From CAYLRU01 sp964386565 (GTDB lineage Bacteria; Desulfobacterota; Desulfobacteria; Desulfobacterales; UBA5616): a stretch of DNA of 64,000 nt. The stretch lies in assembly GCA_964386565.1 (NCBI GenBank), contig CAYLRU010000002.1:96742-160741 (forward strand), written 5' to 3'. Shown one piece after another: positions 9,665 to 18,844 of this stretch. A program made the position numbers and the translations under genes. A model generated the notes under the pieces. It was given only the letters and a program-made list of their open reading frames with translations. It made no database searches and was not told the DNA's origin. Within the stretch, counting starts at the first letter, position 1. Every line of letters begins with the position of its first letter.

Positions 9665-10100
9665 TCTTAAGCCATCTCCAATTCCGCCATGAAGCTCAGG
9701 TGCAGCATGTTGATAATAGTTATGGCCTTCGATCCAGATTGTCAATTTCGTCAAAATGACCTGCTGGATTTGTTTCCTGTTGGTACCGGGTTTCAGATTT
9801 GTGCGCCGGGCATCAAATCCACTTTGTTCCGTACCATGCATTATACACGAAAACTATCCACGGTGGCAAAACAAAAAACGACCGAATCGATTCTCACAAA
9901 ATTGCCTTGTTACTCAAAGGTGGGAACTCTCCTGCGGCATATCCTTATCCTGCAAAACGGCGTGCTGCCCGGAACCCGGGGGGATGGGCCTTTTGGATGA
10001 TCTTTCGGACATATCCATTCGATCTTTTTCTTCTGTTTTTTAAGGCTGCCGGCGTCTTTGTCTTGCGATTTAACGTTTCCTCTGGCATTATACTATAAAA
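9665..10100. other. Divergent intergenic region, nothing recognised
   Basis: Non-coding gap upstream of the GGDEF-EAL gene. Short ORFs occur in several frames but none has a ribosome site or a recognisable domain. Promoters for the minus-strand gene should lie here, though I see no convincing box. Confidence 0.4.
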
Positions 10101-10202
10101 GTGGTTTCAACCCTCCCTTTCGGACCTGATCGCCGTGTTGGGCCGAGGAGTTCAATCCTCGAAATATTAAATATATTCATGCGATTGACTCTTCGGACCG
10201 CC
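10101..10202 (+). repeat. Dispersed ~100 bp repeat, copy 1
   Basis: This segment matches 53489-53590 in reverse orientation. The core at 10138-10170 differs from 53522-53554 at only two of 33 positions, and similarity continues on both sides with scattered mismatches. The core contains a perfect 6 bp inverted repeat, CGAGGA-gttcaa-TCCTCG. Both copies lie in non-coding DNA upstream of a gene. Nature unknown; it could be a small mobile repeat or the relic of a coding segment. Confidence 0.7.
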
Positions 10203-10395
10203 GTGACCTCATGCCCGATTGAAGGTCTTGAAACGACTTCTAAAAAACGATTGAAAATGTGATATAGAATAATAAATCCGGTGGAATATATTTAAGAGTA
10301 ATGCCGTTTACAAGATACCCCATTTGGTGGAAAGGTAACTTTACAAATCAATCACTCCGGGACAAATCGAGCCTTTCCGACAGATTTAACGGGTT

Positions 10396-11583
10396 ATGAA
10401 AACAATCAGCAGACGTGAATTTTTATATTGCGGTGCGGGTTTTCTCACAACAGCACTTTGGGGTTCACCCCTTTTTGCCGGTTTGGGCACATCGAACGCC
10501 TTATCCGGTCCCGACGACATCCGGGGGAAAATATTCAAGGGAGATGCACCGAACAAGCCGTGGAAATGGTCCAAAGAAGCAGCCATTTATCAAAAACTGG
10601 ACAACGGCAAGGTAATCTGTGGCATCTGTCCCCACCGATGTCTTCTGGCTCCCGGCGACCGGAGTGTATGCCGGTCACGGGTCAACATCGACGGGGTCCT
10701 GTACAGCCTGGCCTATGGAAATCCCTGTGCCGTGCACGTGGACCCCATTGAAAAAAAGCCGCTTTACCATTTTATGCCTGAAACAAAAGTCTTTTCCATT
10801 GCGGCAACCGGATGCAACCTGCGATGCTTGAACTGCCAGAACTGGGAAATCTCCCAGGCAAAACCCCGTGAGGTTCGGCACATGGAGCTTTTTCCGGATG
10901 ATGTCGTGGATCAGGCACAAAAATCCGGTTCCGTTTCCATTGCCTATACATACACGGAACCCGTCACCTTTTTCGAGTACATGATGGACACCGCCGTTAT
11001 CGCCAGGGACAAGGGCATTTACAATGTACTGGTTTCCGCCGGGTATATCAACCACTCTCCCCTTCTGGCGTTATGCGATGTCCTGGATGCGGCCAATGTG
11101 AATTTAAAATCATACAGCGAAAAAATCTATTTGAAACTCAACGGCGCCCATTTATCGCCGATTCTCGACACGTTTAAAACCCTTCATGAAAAAGGCGTCC
11201 ACTTTGAAATAACCAACCTCGTTGTCCCCGGGTACACGGATGACCCGGAAATGGTGAAGCGAATGTGCGACTGGATTTTATCCAACCTCGGTCCTGATCA
11301 CCCATTGCATTTTCTGCGGTTTTTTCCCAAATACAAGCTCGACCGCCTGCCCCCCACCCCGGTCTCGACATTAACCGGTTTCAGAAAACTGGCGATGAAA
11401 GCGGGCATCCGATATGTGTACGTGGGAAATGTGCCGGACCATGAGGGGAATCACACCTATTGTCACCAATGCAAAAAGCTTCTTGTCGAACGAAGGGGGT
11501 ATTTCATTCCCACATACAATATCGACGGAAGCAACTGTAAATTCTGCAGTACAAGGATTCCCGGGGTTTGGGAAAAAAGTTAA
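10396..11583 (+). CDS. AmmeMemoRadiSam system radical SAM enzyme with Tat-type signal
   Basis: 395-residue radical SAM protein of the PflA-like AmmeMemoRadiSam C family. The SAM-binding cluster ligands are Cys140, Cys144 and Cys147 (CNLRCLNC). Before them is the extra cysteine set seen in this family (Cys75, Cys78, Cys82, Cys92), and the C-terminus carries CHQC and CKFC pairs that could bind zinc. The N-terminus is MKTISRREFL followed by a hydrophobic stretch, a textbook twin-arginine signal. Its partners (Memo and AMMECR1) are fused at 2126, also with a signal peptide. Substrate unknown. Export is inferred from the N-terminus; the ribosome site at 10386-10393 is weak, so the start deserves care. 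Confidence 0.88.
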   Translation: MKTISRREFLYCGAGFLTTALWGSPLFAGLGTSNALSGPDDIRGKIFKGDAPNKPWKWSKEAAIYQKLDNGKVICGICPHRCLLAPGDRSVCRSRVNIDGVLYSLAYGNPCAVHVDPIEKKPLYHFMPETKVFSIAATGCNLRCLNCQNWEISQAKPREVRHMELFPDDVVDQAQKSGSVSIAYTYTEPVTFFEYMMDTAVIARDKGIYNVLVSAGYINHSPLLALCDVLDAANVNLKSYSEKIYLKLNGAHLSPILDTFKTLHEKGVHFEITNLVVPGYTDDPEMVKRMCDWILSNLGPDHPLHFLRFFPKYKLDRLPPTPVSTLTGFRKLAMKAGIRYVYVGNVPDHEGNHTYCHQCKKLLVERRGYFIPTYNIDGSNCKFCSTRIPGVWEKS

Positions 11584-11718
11584 AAGATAGAGTCAGGAAA
11601 AGAAGGAAGGTACGTTGTTTAACGGCTCAGGAAGATTAAAACGCACGAGACCACGGTTTTATCAGTTTTAATTCTCTTGGCTCTGGAATTCGGACCCCGG
11701 GCTATAAGGAGGCGGACC

Positions 11719-12591
11719 ATGGAAAAACCAAGTTTTGCAATCGTAGGGTGCGGCAGATTGGGAACCGCCCTGGGAAAGCACCTGTCCCGCGCCGGTTACC
11801 CACTGATCGGGCTTGCCAGCAGAAGCCTTTCTTCTATTGAAGAGACGGCAGGCATCATCGGGACGGACAAGATCTCTGAAACCCCGTGGGAAATCACCCG
11901 TAACGCCGATGTCGTCTTCATCACGACGCCGGACGGCGTTATAACGGAAGCCTGCAAAAACCTGACTGAAAAAAACGGGTTTAAAAAAGGCGCCGTCGTA
12001 TTGCACTGCAGCGGCGCCCATCCGTCGACCATTCTGTCTTTTGCCGAAAAGGCCCAAACGGCAACCGGTTCCATGCACCCGCTTCAGAGCTTTGCATCAA
12101 AGGATCTGGAAGGCAACCCGTTTGCGGGCATCATCATTTCCGTAGAAGGCGCGGATGAAGCCGTGACCATTGCCCGGCAGATGGCCGAGGACCTGGGAGC
12201 CACCTGCCTGACCATCCCCACGAGTGCCAAAACCCTGTACCATGCATCCGCCGTGGTAGCCTCCAACTACCTGGTAACACTGATCGATCTGGCATTCAAG
12301 CTCATCAGAACCGCGGGAATATCCTCAAAGGATGCTTTTTCCGTACTGAAGCCCCTGGTCGACGGGACATTGTCCAATATCGAAAAAGTGGGCATCCCGG
12401 ACGCCCTTACCGGGCCCATTGCCCGTGGAGACGCGGAAACCGTCCATCGGCACATAGCAGACATCATGAAGAAAACACCGGAATTGGCATCTCTGTACAA
12501 AATCCTCGGCCTTTATACGGTGGATATTGCGGAAGCAAAAGGAACGCTCGGGGATGATGCGGTGAAGGCGTTGCGGGATGTTTTGAAGTAA
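11719..12591 (+). CDS. Rossmann-fold and DUF2520 domain oxidoreductase-like protein
   Basis: 290 residues. The N-terminus has a dinucleotide-binding loop (IVGCGRLGTALGKHL) like that of pyrroline-5-carboxylate and ketopantoate reductases; the second half is an all-helical DUF2520-type domain containing the conserved HASAVVASNYLVTL. The pair is typical of an uncharacterised NAD(P)-binding family often found near pantothenate genes in other bacteria. I chose the ATG at 11719 because AAGGAGG sits at the right distance; an upstream in-frame ATG at 11677 lacks a site. It is followed by the TTTCCCGCC repeat array. Reaction unknown. Confidence 0.82.
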   Translation: MEKPSFAIVGCGRLGTALGKHLSRAGYPLIGLASRSLSSIEETAGIIGTDKISETPWEITRNADVVFITTPDGVITEACKNLTEKNGFKKGAVVLHCSGAHPSTILSFAEKAQTATGSMHPLQSFASKDLEGNPFAGIIISVEGADEAVTIARQMAEDLGATCLTIPTSAKTLYHASAVVASNYLVTLIDLAFKLIRTAGISSKDAFSVLKPLVDGTLSNIEKVGIPDALTGPIARGDAETVHRHIADIMKKTPELASLYKILGLYTVDIAEAKGTLGDDAVKALRDVLK

Positions 12592-12712
12592 GCACGGGAA
12601 ACGCGTCCCGCCTTTCCCGCCTTTCCCGCGTTTCCCGCGCGTCCCGCCTTTCCCGCCTTTCCCGCGCGTCCCGCCTTTCCCGCTATATTTTTTTAATCCT
12701 CAACGGCCGATC
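12592..12712. repeat. TTTCCCGCC tandem array and duplicated contig end
   Basis: Starting right after the stop codon, the sequence is built from about ten imperfect units of TTTCCCGCC, TTTCCCGCG and GTCCCGCC. The final 55 bases (12658-12712) are repeated exactly at 12813-12867 on the far side of the N run, including the last codons of the M16 protease gene. Isolated similar units occur near 42580 and 53415. Confidence 0.85.
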
Positions 12713-12812
12713 NNNNNNNNNNNNNNNNNNNNNNNNNNNNNNNNNNNNNNNNNNNNNNNNNNNNNNNNNNNNNNNNNNNNNNNNNNNNNNNNNNNNNNNN
12801 NNNNNNNNNNNN
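12713..12812. other. Assembly gap (100 N)
   Basis: Exactly 100 N, the usual placeholder for a scaffold gap of unknown size. Because 55 identical bases flank it, the two contigs probably overlap and no sequence may be missing. Confidence 0.95.
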
Positions 12813-12837
12813 TTTCCCGCGCGTCCCGCCTTTCCCG

Positions 12838-15816
12838 CTATATTTTTTTAATCCTCAACGGCCGATCCAGCTTCTTCCCGGCCTCTTCCAACCGTGAAAG
12901 ACCCGAGATAACGGCAACGGCCCGTTTGTTCCGGTCCCTGTTGAAATATGTCTCACCGGCTGCCGCGACCTCGTCCCGGGTCACGGCCAGCACGCCCTCT
13001 TTAAAAAGACGTCTCTGTTCATCCGTCAGCCGGATCATTTTTCTGAAAAAAGCCTTCTGCCCGGCCTCACCCGGCGCATCCGGTCTGTCTATTTCCGAGC
13101 AGCACTGCAATATGGCCTCCTTGATATCCTCATCATCGTATTTTCCGGACTTTAAAAAATTTTCAACACCGTCATATACCTTAAGGGTGGATACGATATG
13201 GGGGTCACGATAGGAACTAAAGCCGAAAATCCCGTCCTCGAGACTGTAAACGGCAAACCCGCCGTATGCCCCGCCTTTTTCCCGGATCTCCCGGTGGAGG
13301 TACAAAGACCTGAGCAGCTTGCTGATGACAAACAGCACTGGACCGTCCTCATGGGTCATCCGAACCGTTTTAAAACAGGTTGCCACAAATGAAACCGCCG
13401 ATGAGGTGTGCCAGCCTTCATGAGGAATATCATCCATTCCTTCAAAACCGGCCGGGTCGTGATTGTCGGGCAGACCTTCCCCCAGACCGAAACCCAGCGA
13501 AGCGGCCCGTGATTGAAAACGCTCAAGCACGTCATCTTCGCCGATCAGGGCGGTTTGCACATTTTGCCGGGTAAGAAGTTGTTTTCCGATTTGGCTCAGG
13601 CTCTTGCATAAAGGCAACAGCGCATCTTCACCGAGGTTGTCGGTAATCTGTTTGACGGTCAACAACTGGTGGATCCCATGCCACATCTCTTCAATCCGGC
13701 GTGCGGTCGAAAAATTCCGGGATGCCAGGGATATGGCCAGCCGATGACCGTTTTGAATTACACCGGCTTCCAGGCCGGCCCGGTACTGCCTCAACAGGGC
13801 CTTGATCCGCTCCAGATCCGACGGCCCGAAATCAACGACCAGTTCCTCCAGAAGGTTAAACAACTCGGCGCCATTGCGATTCAGGCACTTTCCCCTCAAT
13901 GAAACAAAGGAAATACAATCTTCGCCGGCAAATCCGGTCCTGGCATGTGCGGACATGCCGATCCCGCCGGTGTGGGCATCGATCAGCCGCGCCATCTCCA
14001 TGTAATCGTGTTTTCTGGTCCCGGCCTTTGAAAAAATCATGCTGAAAACCGGCACCAGGGGGATATACTTCTTTTCCACGGAATTCATGTGAAATACGGA
14101 TGCAACGTATAAAATTCCCGAAGTCGGCTGGTTGTAGGCAATCACCGGTTGTCCGGCCGGGACCGGTTTTTCTTTTACAACGGTAACTTCCGGCGGGATA
14201 TCTTCAAGCACCAGGGTGGGCAGGCACGACGGGTCTTCCTCGCTGTTCTGAAGCCGGGAAAGGGCCTCCTGGTCGGACTTGATTTTCTGGATTTCCGCGG
14301 ATGTCAGATTTGCCCTGATTTGATCAAGTTCCGCTTTGTACCGTTCTGCTTCTTTTTCCTCCATATCCTGATCCGGTGACAGCGTCAAAAACACGCGGTG
14401 GGGATTGTCCAGGAGATATCGCCGGATTAAATTTTCAAAAAACGGCCCTTCTGATACGTTCTTTTTAATTTTACGAATATCCTCGTCAAACTGAAGTACC
14501 CGTGCCGGATCGGCTCCATGGAACCAGCTTCCGGAGAATACAAGCAGAAGCTTGATACCGTGTGGGTACGGCGTATTGGTCACTTCCTTTCGATGAAATT
14601 CCATTTGATGAATGGCCGAATCGATCATATCCCTGTCGATCCCATCGGTGCACAGCTTATCCAGGGTATCGAAGATAATCTCCTTAACGTTTTGGGCATG
14701 GGATTTTGCCACGTCCTTTAAACCACAGGCAAACAGGGTATCGCGATTATCCCGGTCATATCCCGTGCCGTCACTCAGCGCACTGCCCAGCCCCGATTCG
14801 ATCAATGCCTTTCGAAGGGGGGATGCGGCATTCCCCAGGAGGATGCGTTCAAGCAGGGAAAGACTCAATACGTCAAATGTGTTTTGAATATCGCTGACCA
14901 GCCAGGCCATGCAGACCTGGTTTTTCTTTTCCGGATTTTCGGATTTGCTTAACGGGTAGGCATACGTCACCGTCCTTTCCCGATCCCACCGGGGCTGTGA
15001 CGGTACATCGGTGCCCGGGTCGATTTTTTCAAAACAGGATAATACTTTTTCGTCGATGAAACGGAGATGATCCGCCAGGGGCAGGTTTCCGTAGGTGTAA
15101 AAAAATGCGTTGCTGGGATGATAGTGGCGCCGGTGAAACGCGACGAGCTGCTCATGGGTCAACCGAGGAATTTCACCCGGATCCCCTCCTGAATTATACT
15201 GATAGACCGTATCCGGGTACAGGGCATTCATCAGGGACCGGAACATCACCTGGCTCGGGGAAGACATGGCCCCTTTCATCTCGTTGTACACAACGCCTTT
15301 TCGAACCAGTGAAAATTCCCCGGATACCCCGTCATGGTTTTCGATCTCCAACCGGTGTCCTTCCTGTTTGAAACTCAACTCCCCGATGACCGGAAAAAAG
15401 GCGGCGTCCAAGTAGACGTCCATGAGGTTGTAATAGTCCTTTTTGTTTTGCGTGGCAAAAGGATACATGGTCCAGTCCGATGCGGTGAAGGCGTTCATGA
15501 AGGTGTTGAGGCTTCGCTTCAGCATGGAAAAAAAAGGATCCCGAACCGGATATTTTTTAGACCCGCACAACACCGTATGCTCCAGGATATGGGCAACCCC
15601 CGTTGAATCCGTGGGCACGGTTTTAAATCCGACGGAAAACGTGTTTTCAGCATCATGGTTGCTGATATGGATGTGCCGTGCATTTGTGGGAACATGTTCA
15701 AGTTCATACAAATGGGCCCTGAGGTCCTCCAGGTAAACGATTCTGTGAATAACATGAGCGCCGATCGTATCGCCTTGTTTCAGATCCGGGTTCTGCCTGT
15801 CCTGTATCTGTTTCAT
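12838..15816 (-). CDS. M16C-family zinc peptidase (presequence protease/insulinase-like)
   Basis: 992 residues, the size of PreP/Cym1-type peptidases. The inverted zinc motif HxxEH is intact at His76-Glu79-His80 (HILEHTVLCGSKKYPVRDPF), and the downstream YNEMKGA block supplies the third metal ligand region. Known members degrade short unfolded peptides inside a closed chamber made of two M16 halves. No signal peptide is evident, so it is probably cytoplasmic. A good AAGGAA ribosome site precedes the ATG. The winged-helix gene ends 23 bases upstream, suggesting co-transcription. The last codons touch the repeat array and are duplicated across the assembly gap. Confidence 0.9.
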   Translation of the reverse strand: MKQIQDRQNPDLKQGDTIGAHVIHRIVYLEDLRAHLYELEHVPTNARHIHISNHDAENTFSVGFKTVPTDSTGVAHILEHTVLCGSKKYPVRDPFFSMLKRSLNTFMNAFTASDWTMYPFATQNKKDYYNLMDVYLDAAFFPVIGELSFKQEGHRLEIENHDGVSGEFSLVRKGVVYNEMKGAMSSPSQVMFRSLMNALYPDTVYQYNSGGDPGEIPRLTHEQLVAFHRRHYHPSNAFFYTYGNLPLADHLRFIDEKVLSCFEKIDPGTDVPSQPRWDRERTVTYAYPLSKSENPEKKNQVCMAWLVSDIQNTFDVLSLSLLERILLGNAASPLRKALIESGLGSALSDGTGYDRDNRDTLFACGLKDVAKSHAQNVKEIIFDTLDKLCTDGIDRDMIDSAIHQMEFHRKEVTNTPYPHGIKLLLVFSGSWFHGADPARVLQFDEDIRKIKKNVSEGPFFENLIRRYLLDNPHRVFLTLSPDQDMEEKEAERYKAELDQIRANLTSAEIQKIKSDQEALSRLQNSEEDPSCLPTLVLEDIPPEVTVVKEKPVPAGQPVIAYNQPTSGILYVASVFHMNSVEKKYIPLVPVFSMIFSKAGTRKHDYMEMARLIDAHTGGIGMSAHARTGFAGEDCISFVSLRGKCLNRNGAELFNLLEELVVDFGPSDLERIKALLRQYRAGLEAGVIQNGHRLAISLASRNFSTARRIEEMWHGIHQLLTVKQITDNLGEDALLPLCKSLSQIGKQLLTRQNVQTALIGEDDVLERFQSRAASLGFGLGEGLPDNHDPAGFEGMDDIPHEGWHTSSAVSFVATCFKTVRMTHEDGPVLFVISKLLRSLYLHREIREKGGAYGGFAVYSLEDGIFGFSSYRDPHIVSTLKVYDGVENFLKSGKYDDEDIKEAILQCCSEIDRPDAPGEAGQKAFFRKMIRLTDEQRRLFKEGVLAVTRDEVAAAGETYFNRDRNKRAVAVISGLSRLEEAGKKLDRPLRIKKI

Positions 15817-15839
15817 CGCGGTTCCTTGTGGTATATTTT

Positions 15840-16217
15840 TTAAATAATGTAAAGCCCACGGCTCTTTCTTCTGATTTTTCCCGTTTTGTTCAACCGATAG
15901 ACAATGTTGCGAAGCTTCTTTTCATCAAATCCGGTTTTCTTTTGGATCTCGGCGATGCCGGCACCTTTATCCGCGGATCTGATCACATTCAACACCACAT
16001 CGGTGGCGCTTGATCCTATTTTCCGTGCCCTGGCCGGGTGGGAATCGGACGGATTGCGCAGGACCGGAGCGTCGGACAGGGTTTTGATCATTTGCTCGAT
16101 ACGGCTGAGCTGGTCCACCAGCTTTTCAAAATCTTTTTTCGTGGGAATATTATGATACTGTAAAAAAAATTTTACCATGGCATCATAGCTTACCGGTTTA
16201 TTCTTTTTCCGCGTCAT
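15840..16217 (-). CDS. Small winged-helix-like protein
   Basis: 125 residues, unrecognised as a named family. The N-terminal third is basic and helical (RKKNKPVSYDAMVKFF) with a predicted coiled-coil-like stretch; the C-terminal 60 residues read like a winged helix (DVVLNVIRSADKG, then a helix-turn-helix-like EIQKKTGFDEKKLRNIVYRL and a basic wing GKIRRKSRGLY). This suggests DNA binding. A strong AAGGAG site precedes the start and the M16 peptidase follows after 23 bases. Whether it regulates that gene is unknown. Confidence 0.65.
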   Translation of the reverse strand: MTRKKNKPVSYDAMVKFFLQYHNIPTKKDFEKLVDQLSRIEQMIKTLSDAPVLRNPSDSHPARARKIGSSATDVVLNVIRSADKGAGIAEIQKKTGFDEKKLRNIVYRLNKTGKIRRKSRGLYII

Positions 16218-16432
16218 GGCACGCTCCTTGAAAAAATGGATTTACGATATGCGAACCGCATATATAACCATTAGATTTTTTAACGATAAATTTTTATTTG
16301 ATAGGGCGCCAAAAGTCAAGATAAAGCCCGGGAGTCTATATTGTCTTTAAAAAAAGACAAACCAGAGATACGACTTAAGATTGTAAAGCATTTTTATGCA
16401 TGATAATGAAAATTCAGGAGCCGGAAATCAAG

Positions 16433-17275
16433 ATGACATCACCCAGAACATTGCTGAAAGCCTGGAACATAAGCCCCAACAAGGCATTGGGACAAAACTT
16501 TTTAGCCGATCCGGAAACGGCCAAGGCCATCGTGCACCGCTCCGGGATTTCGTCGGAAGACACTATCCTTGAAATCGGAGCCGGTTTAGGGGCGCTGACC
16601 ATCCCTCTGGCACAAGCCGGCAAAAAGGTTTTTGCCGTGGAAAAGGACAGACGAATGGCAAAACTCCTGCAAACGGAGATAGCCTTGAACAAGCTCGACA
16701 ATGTCGAAATTTTTACGGAAAACATCCTTGCCGTCGATATTGCAGACCGCTTTAAAAATATCCCCGGCAGGATCGTTGCCGCCGGCAACCTGCCCTATAA
16801 CATTTCATCCCAAATCCTGATTCGGTTAATTGAATCCCGAAACGTGATCCACCGGGCCGTGGTGATGCTCCAGGATGAACTGGCCCTGCGGATCATCGAG
16901 CCGCCTGGCAGCAGATCCTACGGCCGGATATCCGTGATGCTCCAATATTGTGCGGACATCAAAAAAATTCTCCACATCAAGGCGGACCGGTTTTATCCAA
17001 AACCCAATATCGATTCCGCCGTCCTTCTCATCGACTTCAAAAAGAAGCCGGATTTTCCGGCAGCCGATGAAGCGTTTTTCTTCAAGGTCATCAAAGCGGC
17101 CTTTGGCCAGCGCCGCAAAACATTGAAAAACGCCCTTGTGGGAAGTGAGCTGCACATAGACGCCCATACGGCATTAAAGGCACTGGAACAGGCTGAAATC
17201 GACCCCGTTCGGCGTGCCGAGTCCCTTGCAATAAAGGAATTCGTCAGGTTAAGCAACACCATCGGAGGGATATAG
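16433..17275 (+). CDS. rsmA: 16S rRNA adenine-N6,N6-dimethyltransferase
   Basis: Dimethylates two adjacent adenines near the 3' end of 16S rRNA during small-subunit maturation, using SAM. The 280 residues show the KsgA/RsmA marks: NKALGQNFL at the start, the SAM loop EIGAGLGALT, and catalytic NLPYNIS, with a helical C-terminal domain that recognises the rRNA helix. The frame opens at 16400, but MTSPRTLLKAW at 16433 fits family N-termini and has GGAG upstream. A small hairpin (16341-16360, TTGTCTTT/AAAGACAA) lies in the leader. The Nudix gene follows on the same strand. Confidence 0.95.
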   Translation: MTSPRTLLKAWNISPNKALGQNFLADPETAKAIVHRSGISSEDTILEIGAGLGALTIPLAQAGKKVFAVEKDRRMAKLLQTEIALNKLDNVEIFTENILAVDIADRFKNIPGRIVAAGNLPYNISSQILIRLIESRNVIHRAVVMLQDELALRIIEPPGSRSYGRISVMLQYCADIKKILHIKADRFYPKPNIDSAVLLIDFKKKPDFPAADEAFFFKVIKAAFGQRRKTLKNALVGSELHIDAHTALKALEQAEIDPVRRAESLAIKEFVRLSNTIGGI

Positions 17276-17385
17276 ATTTTTCCCCTTATGGGGTGAAAAG
17301 ACAGAAGGATGGCACCTTTCTGGAAACTATTTCAAAAGGCTTAACCACCTCGACAATTTTTTCATATGGAGAAATAAAAAACAAA

Positions 17386-17808
17386 ATGACGACATCGAAA
17401 TATCCGGATGCGCCTCGGGTGGGTGTTGGGGCGCTGGTGTTCAAAGACGATCGGGTTTTATTGATTAAGCGGGGGAAATCCCCTTCAAAGGGTATGTGGT
17501 CCATTCCCGGCGGCCGGGTGGAACTCGGCGAAACCCTGCAGGAAGCGGCGGAACGGGAAGTGCTGGAGGAGACCGGGATTACGGTCAAGGCCGGAAAGCC
17601 CGTTTATGTATTTGACATGGTATCCAGAGACAAAGACGGCGGAATAAAATACCATTATGTCATTGTGGATGTAACTGCGGAATATGTCAAAGGGGAAGTA
17701 AAAGCCGGGGATGATGCCGATGACGCCCGATGGGTGCTGCCCGAGGAGATGGAAGGCCTGGGAGTGAGTGAAAAAACAATTCACTTGCTTAAACAAAAGA
17801 TTCACTAA
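17386..17808 (+). CDS. Nudix hydrolase
   Basis: 140 residues. The Nudix box is complete (GRVELGETLQEAAEREVLEE followed by TG), which binds the catalytic metal in hydrolases of nucleoside diphosphate-linked compounds. The GMWSIPGG approach and FDMVSRD region resemble ADP-ribose and mutT-like members, but substrate cannot be told from sequence. I chose MTTSKYPD at 17386; the frame continues upstream to 17293 with a non-conserved, unlikely extension. It is 110 bases downstream of rsmA and converges on the orphan gene at 17817. Confidence 0.85.
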   Translation: MTTSKYPDAPRVGVGALVFKDDRVLLIKRGKSPSKGMWSIPGGRVELGETLQEAAEREVLEETGITVKAGKPVYVFDMVSRDKDGGIKYHYVIVDVTAEYVKGEVKAGDDADDARWVLPEEMEGLGVSEKTIHLLKQKIH

Positions 17809-17816
17809 AAATGATT

Positions 17817-18629
17817 TCAAAACATCGGTTCCGCCTCAGGCCATATGGGCCTTATCCTGACGGATCGAGCCAGGCTGCGAAAGACATCAGGGCCTTCCAC
17901 AGAAGCCTTTTCCGCCCCGGATGAGACAGCCGCCAGCATCTCTGCATTTTCCTTGTTGGAGCCTGTTATTTCATCCTGAATCAGTTTCAGCGTACCGTCG
18001 ATCTTGCTGTACATCACCACCGGCCCCAACCGATAGCGATCCCTGTCAGCTTTTTTGAATTTTCCGAACATCTCATGGTGGCGTATTTGAAATATTTTCG
18101 GCAGGGTTTTGTATTCCAACAGTTCGCTGAACAATAAAAGGGCCTCCACAACACCCTCTTCATAATCCCTCTCCAGGGACCGGATGCCCTCCTTTTCAAT
18201 CTCAGCAACATCGGACTGATCAAAGGAAAGATCCAGCAGATCAATGCATGTCCTTCGTACGGTTTTTAGGGATTCTTCCCTTTTGCTCACCAGCACATCG
18301 GAATTGTTTAGTATTTTGATAGCATTACGAATGTTGAGCATTTCCTTGATCGTGGGACTTTTTCGCATGACCACATCTTCCGGGGTGGTACGGTAGATGG
18401 GCAATTCATTGTCCAGCACCAAAACAGTGCTTTCGGACGCACCTGTCGTTTCAATATACAGGTCCAGGTCCCGCTGATGTTGATGTTCATATGGTCCCAT
18501 TTCCAGGAGGCGACGCATGGTCTGTCTGTCAATTTTCAGGCCGCTGTCCATCGGCCCGATGGTGGCCAGCACAGAACGGACCATTTGATCGATTTCAATT
18601 TTCTTCAACAGATTCTGTTTAAAGCTCAT
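17817..18629 (-). CDS. Uncharacterised protein
   Basis: 270 residues that I do not assign to a named family. It is soluble, charged and mainly helical, with no signal peptide or membrane segment. The start at MSFKQNLLKKIEID (18629) has GGGGGAT upstream; an 18-residue extension to 18683 is less likely. A block around LDLYIETTGASESTVLVLDNELPIYRT precedes a helical region. It is divergent from citrate synthase. It is clearly coding (open frame, good start); function cannot be given. Confidence 0.7.
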   Translation of the reverse strand: MSFKQNLLKKIEIDQMVRSVLATIGPMDSGLKIDRQTMRRLLEMGPYEHQHQRDLDLYIETTGASESTVLVLDNELPIYRTTPEDVVMRKSPTIKEMLNIRNAIKILNNSDVLVSKREESLKTVRRTCIDLLDLSFDQSDVAEIEKEGIRSLERDYEEGVVEALLLFSELLEYKTLPKIFQIRHHEMFGKFKKADRDRYRLGPVVMYSKIDGTLKLIQDEITGSNKENAEMLAAVSSGAEKASVEGPDVFRSLARSVRIRPIWPEAEPMF

Positions 18630-18723
18630 GGCATCCCCCGTCCACCGTTGGTTAAATCGATTGGTGTTGCTTGTATTTACCATATGAGAGGAGGAGTGTA
18701 AAGATCGTAAACATTCGGGTTTC

Positions 18724-18752
18724 TTGACCCATTGATGTTTTTTATGTATAGA
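18724..18752 (+). promoter_or_regulatory. Probable sigma-70 promoter of citrate synthase
   Basis: TTGACC (18724-18729), a 17-base spacer, then TATAGA (18747-18752). The -35 box matches five of six consensus bases. It lies 92 bases before the citrate synthase start, in the divergent gap with the orphan gene. Confidence 0.5.
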
Positions 18753-18844
18753 CTTGAATGCTTATTTCATCCGTGACGTAGGAGCGGGACAAGGGACGAC
18801 GGCACAGATTCACAACAACAATAGACCGGAACAGGAGAACCAGA

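Noticed and set aside
12592..12712. The TTTCCCGCC array as a CRISPR array
   Set aside because: Units are 8-9 bases with no spacers; it is a simple tandem repeat.
16341..16360. TTGTCTTT/AAAGACAA hairpin as a riboswitch or attenuator for rsmA
   Set aside because: A lone 8 bp AT-rich stem without further conserved structure; not enough to call a regulatory RNA.
17277..17300. Hairpin TCCCC-TTAT-GGGG after rsmA as a terminator
   Set aside because: The stem is only four GC pairs and the following plus-strand sequence has no T-run; kept out as too weak.
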